Shown here piece by piece: positions 36,501-50,700 of a stretch of 64,000 nucleotides of DNA (within the stretch, counting starts at the first letter, position 1; every line of letters starts with the position of its first letter). Both the position numbers and the translations under genes were made by a program. The DNA is from Lumbricus rubellus. Taxonomy: Eukaryota > Annelida > Clitellata > Crassiclitellata > Lumbricidae. The stretch is taken from positions 32,966,507 to 33,030,506 of the forward strand of contig OX243818.1 of assembly GCA_945859605.1 (NCBI GenBank). Direction: 5' to 3'. The notes under the pieces are model-generated. The model saw nothing but the letters and a program-made list of their open reading frames with translations, did not search any database and was not told the origin of the DNA.

Positions 36501-39500
36501 TGAAATGGACTTTCGGGGAAGAGACTAATGAACATGGCAGGAGATAGACAACTGTGGAAGATGCTGATCCATTCGTGCATCCAACCGTCGCAGAGCGACG
36601 ATGGCGAAATGACATGACATGACAAAACACCATCAAAAGAATACAACACTGATGGAAAAATAAATAAAACACGTGCAGAATATCAACAATACATACATAG
36701 TAAACAAAAGGGCTACGTCAATTATAATAGCTCTGGCTGACAATTGCTACAGACATAATGATATAATGTTTAAATGTCTGGGTAGATTAACTGGTTGTAA
36801 CTTGGGTGACCCAATAATTATCTGTAATGGTTATTTCTCCCAGGTTTATCGCTAACAAATTATCAGCTAATGATAAGACAACATTCAATAGGTTTCGATT
36901 TCACTGCAAACTGCCTCCTGCTACTGCAAAATAGGTCGCCAATAATTATCCAATTATCTCAGACTGATGAGTCATCTAATTTCCTGAGAGAACACTCAGC
37001 CTTTTTGGAAAGACCATATTAGGCAAATATAAAACATGGCCATGAAAATTAGTGAACATTCATGTATTCATTGCTTTATCCACATAACTATTATATTCTA
37101 CTAAACTAATAACTAAATTATTTTTTATGTGCGGTAACCTCACATGAGAAAAATCTCATAACTGCCATCCATATATGATACCTACATCAGAAAAGTGTCT
37201 TCACACTCCTTCCCCCCTGCTGCAACTCATACATTTTGTGAAACCCCCATGTGTACAAGAAAATAAGCTTCTTCTATACCAACTACAAAAATTTAATTAG
37301 CAAGTCATTTATAAGACATTTATTTTACCGTAGACAACTATTTGTTCTTGTTAAACATCATATTTGCTAGCAAATATTTGTTAACTGTCATCGTTTATTG
37401 ATTAGATTTGGACAGAATTTAATTACAATTCAATCAAATGCCACTGGACGACTGTATAATAATACAGAGTCATGAATAAGTTTCATGTGGACATTTACTT
37501 TGCGTATGGCGCCGTGCATATACATACATTTTGCGAGAGTAGCAAACTTAAAACCAATCATCCCTACCTTCACAGCGCAAGTAATATATGGATAGCCCAT
37601 AACTGCCTTCGTATTGCATTCGATTGGGTGAGAATTGGTGAATACTTCAGAAAACTTGAATACTTCCATCACAACAAATAAATAAGTGAAATTTCTTAAG
37701 GATGTATGTCTTCTAATCTGACTGTTTCATAGATTCTGGGTTCATGAGCTTTGGATAACTACAGCAATCGAGACAATTTCGATTTGTACTGATTGTTGTC
37801 ATGGCGATGAAGTGGTGTTTGTCAAACAATGAACAAAATAAAAAATTCCAAACCTGTTCCATCAGTTTCTTACGAATCCGTTCGATGTTTTTATTTGAAA
37901 CTGGTTTTCGCAGTTTGATTTTCTGTAAACAAAAGCACAAAAAAAGAAAAAAAATTCATAGCATTAAACAGAAACTAAAAAAACTTCATGATACAATTCA
38001 ACATACATGGTAGCTGAAACTAGCAAAACTAACTGCATGACCATGATTACAATGGTATTGTAATTACAGTTTTTAGAAATTTACATAGTGTCCACAGTAT
38101 TCCAAGTTGCCTGCACTAGTCCAATCCTTTAGGTCATAAAAGAAACTATTGCAGAGAAGAGTCTCTATTTCCATAACAGCTTAATCTTGATCCGTCGTTA
38201 ATTGCTGCGTTTTGACAGCAAATTTTCTTTTAAAAACAGCAGATAAAAGAGCATATAATATATGCTCAATATATTATATTGAGTAGAGATTGAATGAAAG
38301 AAACAAACCGAATTTTCTGCCGCTTGCTTTGCCTTCTTCATCTCTGTCTTGTGTTCACATTGCAGTTCAGAAATCTTCTTCTGCAGTTGAGCCACTTCCT
38401 CCTTCTGGTCCTGCTCCAATATCACATCTTCTACAAGTCACACAACATCCATCAATAGCACTTACTCTGCAGAGTCCATACGAGTTCAATCCAATGACCA
38501 TGGAATGCTGGCATGGAAGGCAAGGAACACAACTGCAAACTAACACCAATGTAAAAACACACTTGAATTGTGTTCTGTTAACAGAACACAATTCCAATGC
38601 AATCTAGCATAAGCAAAGAAAACACTACAACTGATGCAGCACTAATGTAAAACCACATAAGAGAAAATAAATAACACTAATGTAGAATATTATCCGTGCA
38701 GAATAACACCAATAGTAATAATACATTTAAATGCTGAGGTTGGGGTCATGTGTTTCTGGCAGCCATAAGATTCCATCAAATGATCAAACACTGGATATCA
38801 TTACTGCCATTACTGACAATATAATTATAATACCAATACCAAATGACACTGCAATTAAATGGTACATACATTAGCAACCGAATTAAACACAAAATGGGGA
38901 AATGTGATTTACATAAAGTCAAATAACATATAACCCAAACTAAGAAAGACACAACTTAATGTGAAAATCAACAACAAAACTTTGCATAAAATGTAACATA
39001 AGACACATATATATAAATGGTAATCACAGAGTAGAGGAACGTACATGTATAGTGTACAAACCTTTGAGTCCAATTTTATCTTCAAGGCTGAGATCCGTTA
39101 AAGGAATGAACCATTTAACCTCGTACTGAATTTTTGTCCTTCAAAAGAAATCATTCTTATTATTATTGAAATCCATGGAAGATGAAAAAATCCATCAGCA
39201 ACAAAAAATTACCCTAAATGGTATATAAAAGTCAGGACTCTCTTCACCTATCAGTGATTCTATTCATACAAATGCTAAGCAGCTGGTGCAGCTCCTGTTG
39301 CTACCACTATCACTATCACTTCCCACTAGCACTACTATTAGTATTACAACCACTGTCATCATCTTGCTAATTGCCACTATCAATCTAATCAGCAAAATTC
39401 AGAGTTTTATGCTAGAAGGTCTGACAACTCTGGCCCAACTTTTTCATAAACCACCAATCGTTTATTTGATGGGTACATACAACGCAAGCCATGTGCTAAT

Positions 39501-42500
39501 AGGTTGCTGTGCTTTTAGTCTGTTGAAACAAGAAACTTATGAGCTCAGGCTAATCAGGATAATTACAGAAAAACTAAGGGTAATCAACATAATTATATGA
39601 AAACAAAACTAATTTTAATTACTGAAAAGTCAAGATTTGTCAGCATAATCACAGAAAATAACAAGACTAATCCCAGTAAAATAAGAGTAAAACAAAAACT
39701 AATTAGCATAATTACAAAATAAACAAGACCAATTAGAATAAAAAGTTACAAGAAGAAGAAAAGTCCCTTAAGTTGATAGTTATCCCCTGACCCAGCCATG
39801 AGAATGAAGTGTTAGCAAACATCAGCAGGTCTCACAACCTCTGCTGCATAAGAGGACGAAGGCAGGTCATTCATCACCTTCCTTTACCAGTTTCACTTTT
39901 ACATTCAATCTTGCATTTGAGCCAAGAATTGAAACAGGATACACACAGCTAATCACACATCCTCCTCCTCCTCCTCCTCCTCCTCCTCCAACATCTCCTC
40001 TCTCTCCTTCTCCAACTCCTCCTCATCATCATTCTGAAACCCTCCTCTGCTCCTTTTCCTCCCCTTAACTAAAGAAAGTACGTAAATACATAATATTGGA
40101 ACTTTGGGAGAACAGGCAAGCACGCTTGTAGTGGAATAAAGCTGATTAAATAGGTTGGTAGGTAAAATAGTTAAGTAGATAAGCATGCAACAGCCAGTAG
40201 ATTAGTGATTGACTAGAGAGTAGACAGTAAGCGCATAGGTAGATAGATAAGTAGGTAATCAGTAGGTGGATAGCATTTGTAATGGTAATAGCAGCAGTTA
40301 CTGTCAGTGACAGTGTTGTAGTAGTACAATACAATACAACACAACTGCATTGTTATATTGCCATTGTTATATTAGCATTCTTCCAAAGTTTAGAAGTGCA
40401 CACACGCCTCAGCAGCGAAGATGCAGTTATGGTATATTGCAGAGCAATCATGAGTAAGGACATGCTGAAATAGGTGACTTGAGTGAGTGGAATATATGCT
40501 GGTATTTAGGCATATAGGTAAGTATTTAGGTAGGTAGTTGAGTGAGTGGTATGTATTTAGGTATTCATGTAGGTAGTTGAATGGAGAGGTATGCGATTGG
40601 TTGTCTAACCGATTCGACGTTTTCTGTTTGGCGCAGACGATGAGGTCATTGAAGAGAAAAATATGTCGCAGCTTTCGCGCCTTGTTGACTTTCTCAACAA
40701 TCAGACCATGACGAGCCAAGTAACGCTGGTTCTCAGGCTAGAACCAATCAAACAATCAACCAATCAAACAATCAACCACTCAATCAATTAAGAGATGACC
40801 AAGCAGTTAAATAAATGACCATCTATCAATTGTGCTGGTCTACATCCATTCATTCATCAATCAAACAATCAGACTGAATCAAATTAATCAATCAAGCAAA
40901 AATAAGTCCAGTCAATCTACTAATATCAAACAAATTAATTTTAATCAAAACTCAATAAGATCTTAAATAAAATCAACTCAATAAGATGTAAACATAACAA
41001 CCACCACAATAAATATTTCGAATTGAGTCTTGAACAACTGATATCAATAAAATATAATCAAACTGCAGAAAGCATATCCCATAATGCTGCACTGCAACTG
41101 TAAATAATAATCGTGCGTTAGAAAAGACATCATCGATCTGAATCGACTTACGCTCTCTCTCGGCTCGGAATTTTCAAGGTCATCGAGGAATCGCCGAGCG
41201 AACTTGAGAGTCTTCTGGAGAAGATCGTAGTCGGAGTGACAAGTTGGGGTGTACTTGATCAAATCCTGTGCAATGTCATACAAACAAATCTAATCTAATC
41301 ACATGACATTCAATCTTATGACTTCAATAATAATGGAAAGATTGATCAAATCCTATGCCACATAAAATCTAATGAAATTGACTCCAAACTGGCAAGTCTT
41401 ATAAAGCCAAGAATGAATTGACAACTGATGAAAGACAGAGATGGGCAGAGTTGGTGACCACTTACCAGGTGCCACAAACCTGGTAGCAACAGCTGGGAAA
41501 GGGTAGGGAGAGCACAATGGGGGGGGGCACAGAGGACCACACTATATTCGTGAGCACCTACGAGTAAAAAATATGGAAAGGGTGCTATAACAAGTACTCG
41601 CATATAAACATACACAATGTTATATATAAATATTATTATATACATATATATATTATATATAATTATATAAAAGATTTATGCACCCATATGAAAATAAATA
41701 AATTTTAAAAAGTGAAAATATAATAGTGTCAAAACAACATAATGCTGAATAAATACGCAGACTAAAAGTGAAACTTGTCAAGAGTTTGTAATATTGAGAA
41801 TTGAGCAAACACAGTTTTCATACGTGAAGCAGAAGAGTGTTACGTTGAAATCGAACGATTGGCTTATGTAGCATATCTACAACAGAAGAAAGACAACATT
41901 TGATCAACATACCAATTATGATCATCATGATTATCACAAGAACCATTCATGATTCGAATTATCATCAAGATCAAAATAATTTTATCCAGCTCAGCAGCAG
42001 AATCATCATCATCACTGCCGTCATCATCATCATCATCATCAATAGTCATCATCTTTATCACCTTTTTCACTAGCAGCAACATGACAAGAAACAGCTAAAC
42101 ATATCTAAAGTTGCATGTTGATCTGTAGATATTGAGAAGAGAAGAGACTATAGCTGATTATAAGTTAACAAGAACAACGCTACCTTCGATGGTTGTTTTC
42201 TCCATTCCAGCCGTTCCTTTGAAGCTGATATCCTAGACAAATGAATAAGAAACTACTCATCATCATCATCATCATCATCTTCTACCTCCTACCCATCATC
42301 ATTGACACCACCTCCATTATCACCATCACTATCATCATCTTCTTCATCAATCAACAAGATAAGATTTGAGAGCGATTTAAAAAAAATAATAACCAATAAC
42401 CAGAGTCAAGAGGTTAGTAACTAAGATCTCATGATTCTAATCGTAATCGATTATTAAGTTAACTAATCATACCCATCTCTGATAATAACAACTGATGCAA

Positions 42501-44734
42501 AAGGATAGGACAGGATTCAACGCAGGAAGATAAGAGCAGGCAAGAACTGGTGGGATGGGTGACATGGAATGGGATAGCGGGAAAAAATAGATGTGCAAAT
42601 GATAAGAACTGATGAAATAGGATAGAATAGAATAGGTTAGATCCAAAATAGGCACTTGATAAGAGATAGCCTAAGAATGGATAAAGAAAGGCATTAGGAG
42701 ATATTATGATTGTACCTCATCATGAGGTGAAAATTCCAACAGTCACTACATGATGATCAGTGGGTATACCTTGGTCAGTTGATCAAACTGTGGACTGGCC
42801 AGACGACACGCATGAATCGTTGCAAGTGCTTTTGAGTAGTTCTTCAGGTAGTCTGGTGCTATCGTATACTCCTCCAAAGCCTAACAAAGAAAAACAGACA
42901 ATGACTTTCAGCAAAACAACAATAAGCAGTCTGGGAATATTTTGTCTGCGACGTGTGACCTTCTCATCCTTCACTGCTGTTACCATAGTTGAAGTGAACA
43001 GGACAACCTCATCTTATATAATATTGCCACGTTCCTTCCTGTGAACAATTCTTTTCAACTGCTCAAGATACTGTTTCCAGTAAAGCTAAGAGGTATCTGA
43101 TAAGATCCTTCATAAATGATCATGCTTTGACAGGTTCCTACAACAAGCCGTACATTACAAGTCCAGATACATACATGTACTTACTAGCAGTGTCACACAC
43201 TTAATACACACAAACAATTGTCAAGAATATATAGACCCACATGTGAATATTACAGAACTTTATATAAAGCTGCCCTTGTTGATCATAGCCTATATTCATG
43301 CTTATAATTAATTGAAACCGGCACACGATCACAGTATGATTATAAGTCATAGTATGAACAAACGATTACAAGTTATGACAGAAGTTAAATTTAACTGCAT
43401 GGTATTCATGCAAGACACCCAAAAATCCTACTGCTCAGTTTTCCAACGCACCCTATTGAATGGAAGGCTGAGTGAACCTTTGGGATGGAGGGTGCTGGTA
43501 ATCGATCCCAACATCCATGCTGATCTTTTGCACTTTGTGCAGGAGTGCCTAAAGTCCCCTTCTGTCCCATCTTGTCATTGTAATCATACCATGTCTGCTC
43601 CATCCTAAATTATCCTATCCTACCATATCCTATTCAACCCTATCCAATATTTCCAACCACTTGATATCTATCTTGCCCTATCCTATCACATTATATTCCT
43701 ATCCTATAATTATCATAGTAAAAATTCTTATAAGCTGCCATTACATCTTACATTTTCTGCTTAAAATCTTCTTCTCTGCAGAGTTTTCTCTTCTCTTCTT
43801 AAATAAGTAACCACCTGTTCTATTTATATAATATTTCATTATTCCCCAGTCAGAGATCTCTGATCTTCTCAACAGTATGCCACTGATTTCGAGGGTTTTT
43901 CAATAGTCTTTGAGACATCGTGGCCTAAATTAGTCATCGGCATGCATAGGACACGGCTGACTGACTGTGAACGTGGCGTTCACGTAAGCAGCTGTGGCAG
44001 CTGCTTACGAGATCGTGAGCAGAGATCATGACAACCAGTCACTCATGACTGAACCTCTTAAGTAGAGAAAAAGCTGATTCTTAATAATCATAAAATGTGT
44101 GAGTCTATGTGTGTGCGTGTGGGAACGCACGATCAAGTTTTCTCTCCACTTACAATTGATTGGACATCATGGGAACATCTATTCAGGCTCACACACAACC
44201 AGCTCATCATGATTAATAATAATATCATCTTCGTTTCATTTTAAATTGACACACAACGCAGAATTATTAAAAAAATTTCATAATCTGACGGATGATCACA
44301 AGTTATTACAGGAGTCAAATGTAACTGTTGGCAGCCAACAGGGTGCCCATCACGTCCTATTCCTGATTTTTACCAAATAATGCCATCTGCTGAATGGAAG
44401 ATTCCCTCGACCTGTCATGCCAACCCTAACCCTAACCATTACCCTAAACCTTCCCCAAAATTAAAAGATGCTTCCTGCGCCCCTCATAATCATCATCATC
44501 ATTACCGCCACCGCCATCACCACTACCAACAAATTTCCCTGCCTTTCATAAGGGGCCTCTTCTAGTGGGACTTGGGTTCCTTAGAAGTCCCTTTTCAACC
44601 AGAACTGTCAATACATTCTAATTGAAAGTGTCCTCTTAGTAATTTAATGGTTTACTTCTATACCAGTTTTTCTGGACACACTGTCTATACTATTCTGGAC
44701 TGATTGATTGATTGATAGATTGACTGATTGACTA

Positions 44735-44766
<32 letters not shown>

Positions 44767-47700
44767 GTGTTTCTCCTCTTCATCTATTCTGTCTTCATCA
44801 TAACCATAATCTTCCTAATCCCCTTCACTTCCTTTATCCATCAATTCAAAATCCATATAATTATGCTTTGTGTGTTGGACTTAACACCGATCAACCAACC
44901 TATTAAACAATAAACATTGTACATCATATCATTCTGCAATGCCTTCCTTATAATCCCCATTTAAACTGACTCTATACATGTATGGCTCAACAGCAGAATC
45001 TGAATGGGGAACTGACCATGACTTTGAAGATGTCTGCCACCTGCTGTTCAGGTGACCAGTTGGCCACCTTCGGTTCAAGGTCACGCACGAACTGATAATG
45101 GCTCTTGTGAAGGTCAGAGATGCGATAGAAGATGACCTCTACATCGGTCAAGGTCACGACCATGTTTGGCGTTCCAGCGAAGTTCTTAAACATCTGCTTG
45201 TACTGGAAAGAAATTAAAAGCAATTTATGCAACAATTCTAATAAATGTTGTTACCTAAATAATTATCTGATGGAATCAAAATGTCCTAAATTCTCAGCAC
45301 CCAAAAATGCTGCATCATTAAGACCAGATTTGTAACCAAAGTCAAGTTAAGTCAGCATGATAAAAGTCACTTGGTCGGTGTTGGTGCCAGATCAGAATCT
45401 GGGGGGGGGGGGGTGATAGCAAGGATGCATGAGAGCATATGATCATCATACAGTGGCAATTGTTGATTGTGATTGAGGTCAAATGATGTAGGGTTAAGTC
45501 AGAGATGTCAAATGAAGTTGTTTACGTTTGATTTACAATAATTATAGGGTTAGAGCTGAGAGAGGTGTCACATGATGAATGGCTGCTGGTGATAACTTTC
45601 CATTGCCATATATATGTGTGTGTGTGTGTAAGGTGATATACAATTATACATGTAGTCAACTGATCTGAACATCTGTGCAAAATTAAACAGACTGAGAGGA
45701 ATATAAGAGAGCTGAGATTTTATGATGTAACCACGTTAATTCGAATCAACTTAAAACCATCACTGACAATCATTCTAAATGATTATCTGATGATTGTGCT
45801 GCTAATGAGTTAGAACGAAGATAGTTCTGCTGATGATGATGATGGTGAGAACAATGATTGATAAATCATGGCATGAAACCGATGAGGTGATCATGACGAT
45901 CATTACGAAAGTAACGATGATGACAGCAATGATGAAGATGATGATGATGATGATGAAAGTCATAAAGATCATGAAAGTTATGATGATGTAAGCTATGATG
46001 GTGAAAGAGATCACAAAATTGTTATGGTGATGCCAATGTTGAAAGCTAGGAAGATGAAGATGGTGATCTATTGACAACAAGAGTGATGTGATGATGATGA
46101 TGATGATGATGATAGTGATGATGATGATGATTGTATGATCATGATGATGATGGAGGGCTTTACTTACATCCATGAGGCTGTCCAATATCTCCATATAGGA
46201 TCTTTCACTGTCCAGTAGACTTGTAACAACCCAGCCACGCATCTCTCCTCTCTCAGGCAAATGCTGCCATCCTACTCCGCCTCCTCCTCCTCCTCCTCCG
46301 TCTGACACACACTTCACACACGCACATACACACACTTTCAGCATTTTTCATTTGGTTTCTGCCTGACATTTCTTAGATTGTCAAATTTTTATGATTTTTG
46401 CTTTTCAATGTTTTTATTTAGTTTGGTGTTTCATGATTCATGTTTCTATTTCAATGCAGTCAACAGCATGAATAATATTCATAAATCAATTTATTTAACA
46501 ATTTATTCAAACATTCAAAATGCATCCACATTATATTATTATTCTTAAAAGAGTTCCAATAAAATTCATTTAAGTATTTGTTCAATCAATTACACATGAA
46601 AAGTGCATTTGACAAGAAGTATGGACAAATACATGAAATATATAAAAAATATATAACAAAATGTGTATATGTCCGCATATATGCATGCATACTGCAATAG
46701 ACAGTAATGCCAAGGAAAAGAGTGCAAGTCAAGAGGGGTACGTATTTGGAGATGAAATAATTTAATTATTAAACTAATTACTTTATCTTGAAATATGAAA
46801 CATCCATCATAAACTAAATAAATAAAATAAAATGATAAAGCATCATCAAAAGCACACAAAATGAATAATTAATATGATCATTTCAGTGAATTTTAATGCT
46901 GCTTAGTAACTGGTCTTTAGAGATAAACACAGACACATTGTCTCAATTTTCTTTAAAAAGACAAAGTTTTATATTTCACTACAATTTGATTGTAATTTCT
47001 TATGTTGATCTTTATAGGTTGGTTGCAATAGATTTACTTTCTCACAAAGGGCGTAATTTTAGCATGCCCTGCACATAGAAAATAAATCTGCAATTATATC
47101 TTAATAATACAATAGCAATATCTAATTTACATAATTATGTAAACAAAATTAATATGGACTATGAAATCCAGTCAATATTTGAAGAGTGGCAGAGTATCGA
47201 ATGATAAAGTTTTTATGATTTAATCGAACGTGCTAAGATAATAACATCTCTTATCTGATTCTAATCTGATGAACTTCTATGATGATGTCTTTACCTCATC
47301 CGGGTGTCTGCCACCAAGGTCCATGACAGGAACAAAGAGGGTTGGGGTTGGCACCCAGTCAGTATCATTTCCCCCTGACTGATCCGGCTGACCTAAAAGA
47401 GAAAAACCGGCAGAAACAGTCACCTCTTGTTTTCACCTAATTTACCCTTGCATGACTCCGTTGTGCTTCGAAAGAGAGAGAAAGAGAAACATGTCCATTG
47501 TCCATGCAGCACGCAATTCATGCACTTGAGATGAATTGGCATCCTTAAATCAAAATCTAATGGATCACAAATTCACAATTCATTTCAATTTTCATTCTAT
47601 CATCTTAAATTCAATTAAGAATCTTTCGTAATAAAATAACATCCTGAGATTTTATCAACAGCAATTAATTATTGCAGAAAAGTCTCCAAGGTTAATTTTA

Positions 47701-50700
47701 GATACACTTCGTTTATTAAAAACTTAAGCTAAACATACCGCAACTTAATAGACGAGGTGAGGTATATTTTGTGATTTTAGATTCACTTGGATGGGTCATT
47801 TAGGAATCTCTGTCCTCCAACTTGAACCACCCAACAAACTGAGGATGGTCAGCCAGATCAGGTGATGCGGGATAGGAATTGCCACCCATCCTCATATGCT
47901 GAGTTCAAAAAAATGGAGGACCTAACACTTCAATCCACGGCTGCCTTTCATGGTTGGTATGTATATAATTATATATTCTTTTTCTCATACCCCTATCCCC
48001 TTGCATTCTTCTTCATCCTATCCCCCTTCTCTTTATCCTGTTCTCCTCCTACTCCTTTTTCTTCTCCTTATTCTACTCGTTTTCATTTTCAATATCCTCC
48101 TCCTTTTTCTTATCCTTATTCTTCTGCCCATCCACTTTCTCTTTCTTCCCTCCTCCTCATCCTTCTTCTTTTGTTATAAAAGTCATCTCGTACAGGAAGA
48201 TAAATCTCAAATAATTTAATCATAACAAGAACCTAAACTAACCCTTCTACCAGGACCATTTCAATAAACATACATGTACAGAACATCTATTGTTGTAGGA
48301 GGATTCACAAATAACAGGCTAACATAACTAAGTTGCCCCAACTGCAATCCCCCCCCCACTTCACACCACCCCACCCCACCCCACCCCCACCCCAAACCCC
48401 TCCCGCTGCCATTATCAACAGTGTAAATTTCCATAATTCAACGCAACTGCTGACTTGTACAAACAGATTCGCTTCAATATCAATTACCTGCAAATCCGTT
48501 TCCTACTCAGCATTGCAAATCAACTAAATTCGCAATTGTTAGCAGTCATCTGCTGCTGCTCTTGCTGCTGCTGCTGCTGCTGCTGATTAACTGGGTCAAA
48601 AACTGACTCAATCCGGTCTTGCATTAGATCCGTTGACGAAGAGAAATGAGAGAATAGTGAAAATAGATTACATTAACCGTGTTAGCTTTCATCTAATCGT
48701 AATTCGCATCATGGTGTTTTCATTGCGGATGTACAGCCAATCATAGCACTCATCACCTGAATCTGATTGATGATTTGCGAATTCGCACTACAGACCTATG
48801 GTGCCATAGAAGTTTGAATAAAATAATGTAATCTGGACCTATAGATGTATTGCTCCTAATGATTGGTGACCATTTCATTAATTGAAATGATGACCAATTC
48901 TTATCAGTTGCAAACTCTTTCCCTATACCTAGTTTGTGGCAGAAGTAAAAATCACTGCTATTTACAATTTAATTATCAACAACCAGGATGTTCAGAGGAC
49001 GCAACTGTCCAGGGCAGAGTGGCAATTTAAGGACATGTTGCAAGGATGCAACTGCAAAGGGACACAACAGCCAGAAAAAGTTGCAGAGGATGCAGTTGCA
49101 GACACTAGGTCTACAACTATGTACATGCACATGTATATTAAACATTGTATATAGGGCCCACAGTTCCTAATCTCGGGGACAAAACTACAAAAATCGCCAA
49201 AAAACCAAATTTTCTACCATTGCAATGGCCAGTACAATTTAAAAAAAACGAACACAATCGCAGAAAACCTACCTAAGGATGGCGATGGTGAAGCGGGCGA
49301 CTCATCCAAAACACCGAGACCTTTCCCACCATCGAGTCCCTTTGCATAATGCATCTGTGTGAATCTTTTGCTGAGTCGCTGAGCCTGCTCCTCGAGCCTC
49401 GACCGAGTTGAGTCGACTCCCTCGCACCATCTGTGAGCAAAGCTGACCGACTGGCGCAGTGCCATCAGATTTGACGCCTCATCATCTGATGCGTCGTCTT
49501 CATTGGCGTCGTTGCTGTTGTCTCCAGTTGTTGATGACACGCTCGTATGCGGGTCTTTCCGACGTATGGAACCGACGGAAACGATGGAGACCGTGTCCAA
49601 TGCTGATGAATCAGTTTCTTTGGTGCCTGATGACTCTGCAGCCTCTGATGCTGCAGGTGGCTTAGTGATATCTCCTCCTTCAGGTTGTTCAACAGATGAG
49701 TTGACGTCTTTTGCATCAAGTCCATTCTCTTCCGTTGTGCTGTTGTTGTTGTGTTGACAGTTCACATCATCAACTGACGTCGATTGACTCGCATTGATGC
49801 TCACATTAACAGCAGACGAAGATGAAGACGAAGACGGTTTCTCGTCCGTTGATTCCTTTCCGGTGGTTTGGTCGATCTTTTGTACAGTTGATTTCTTTGG
49901 CGGAGGCATCTTCGCAGGTTTCTTCACAGAATTTCCGCCGTCGAAATCCTGGAGTTTGGCGAGCACTTCAAATTTGTGTCTCCGTTCTGCGATCGTGATG
50001 CGAGAATTGAATGGAGAACTCGCTTCTAAACTGTCAGCGATGTTTTGCGACATTATTATGCTCTTGCTTTTGTCACCTACACCATTTTCTATGAAACAGA
50101 CACAAAACATCATGATCAATGATGATAATGATCATGATGATAATAGTGGTGGTGGTGATGATGATGATGACAATGACGATGATGATGATGGTGATGTAAA
50201 ACAGATAATTTTGTTGTCTTGGGGACATTTGTAAGTCCTGGCAACTCATAACATTGCAATATTAGTAATCGTATATCTCTATATTGTCAGAGTCATTATA
50301 TATTTTAACAAATAATAATATTATTGAGTATAAAAATAAAACCAACAAAAATAATATTTTGCATAATGATACACCAAATATAATTTAGCATAGGCCATTA
50401 TCATTATCATAAGTAAGTAAGTATATTCTTGAATATAACCAGCTGCCAAACAGCACTCTGGTGAACAAGTATAACATACATATAAAATTCACATACGACA
50501 TCAAAAGCTATCAAGACTAAACAAACTAATAAAGTGAACAACATTCTAGCTTTATTTGTTTTCCTCAATTTGATTGTTTGCTCCTATTATAACCATCATG
50601 TAATTATAACCATCATAAAATTAAACTAGAAATACTGTACCAGTATTTATCAAACATGCACAATTAATAAAGATACTATAGATACACGGAAGCTTGTCAT

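Noticed and set aside
45802..46344. 180-codon minus-strand frame as one protein
   Set aside because: Only the part spanning exon 4 is real; the rest reads through the donor into a GAT-rich intron.
49459..50234. Plus-strand and alternative minus-strand frames over BCR-like exon 2
   Set aside because: They are shadows of the Ser-rich linker exon in other frames.
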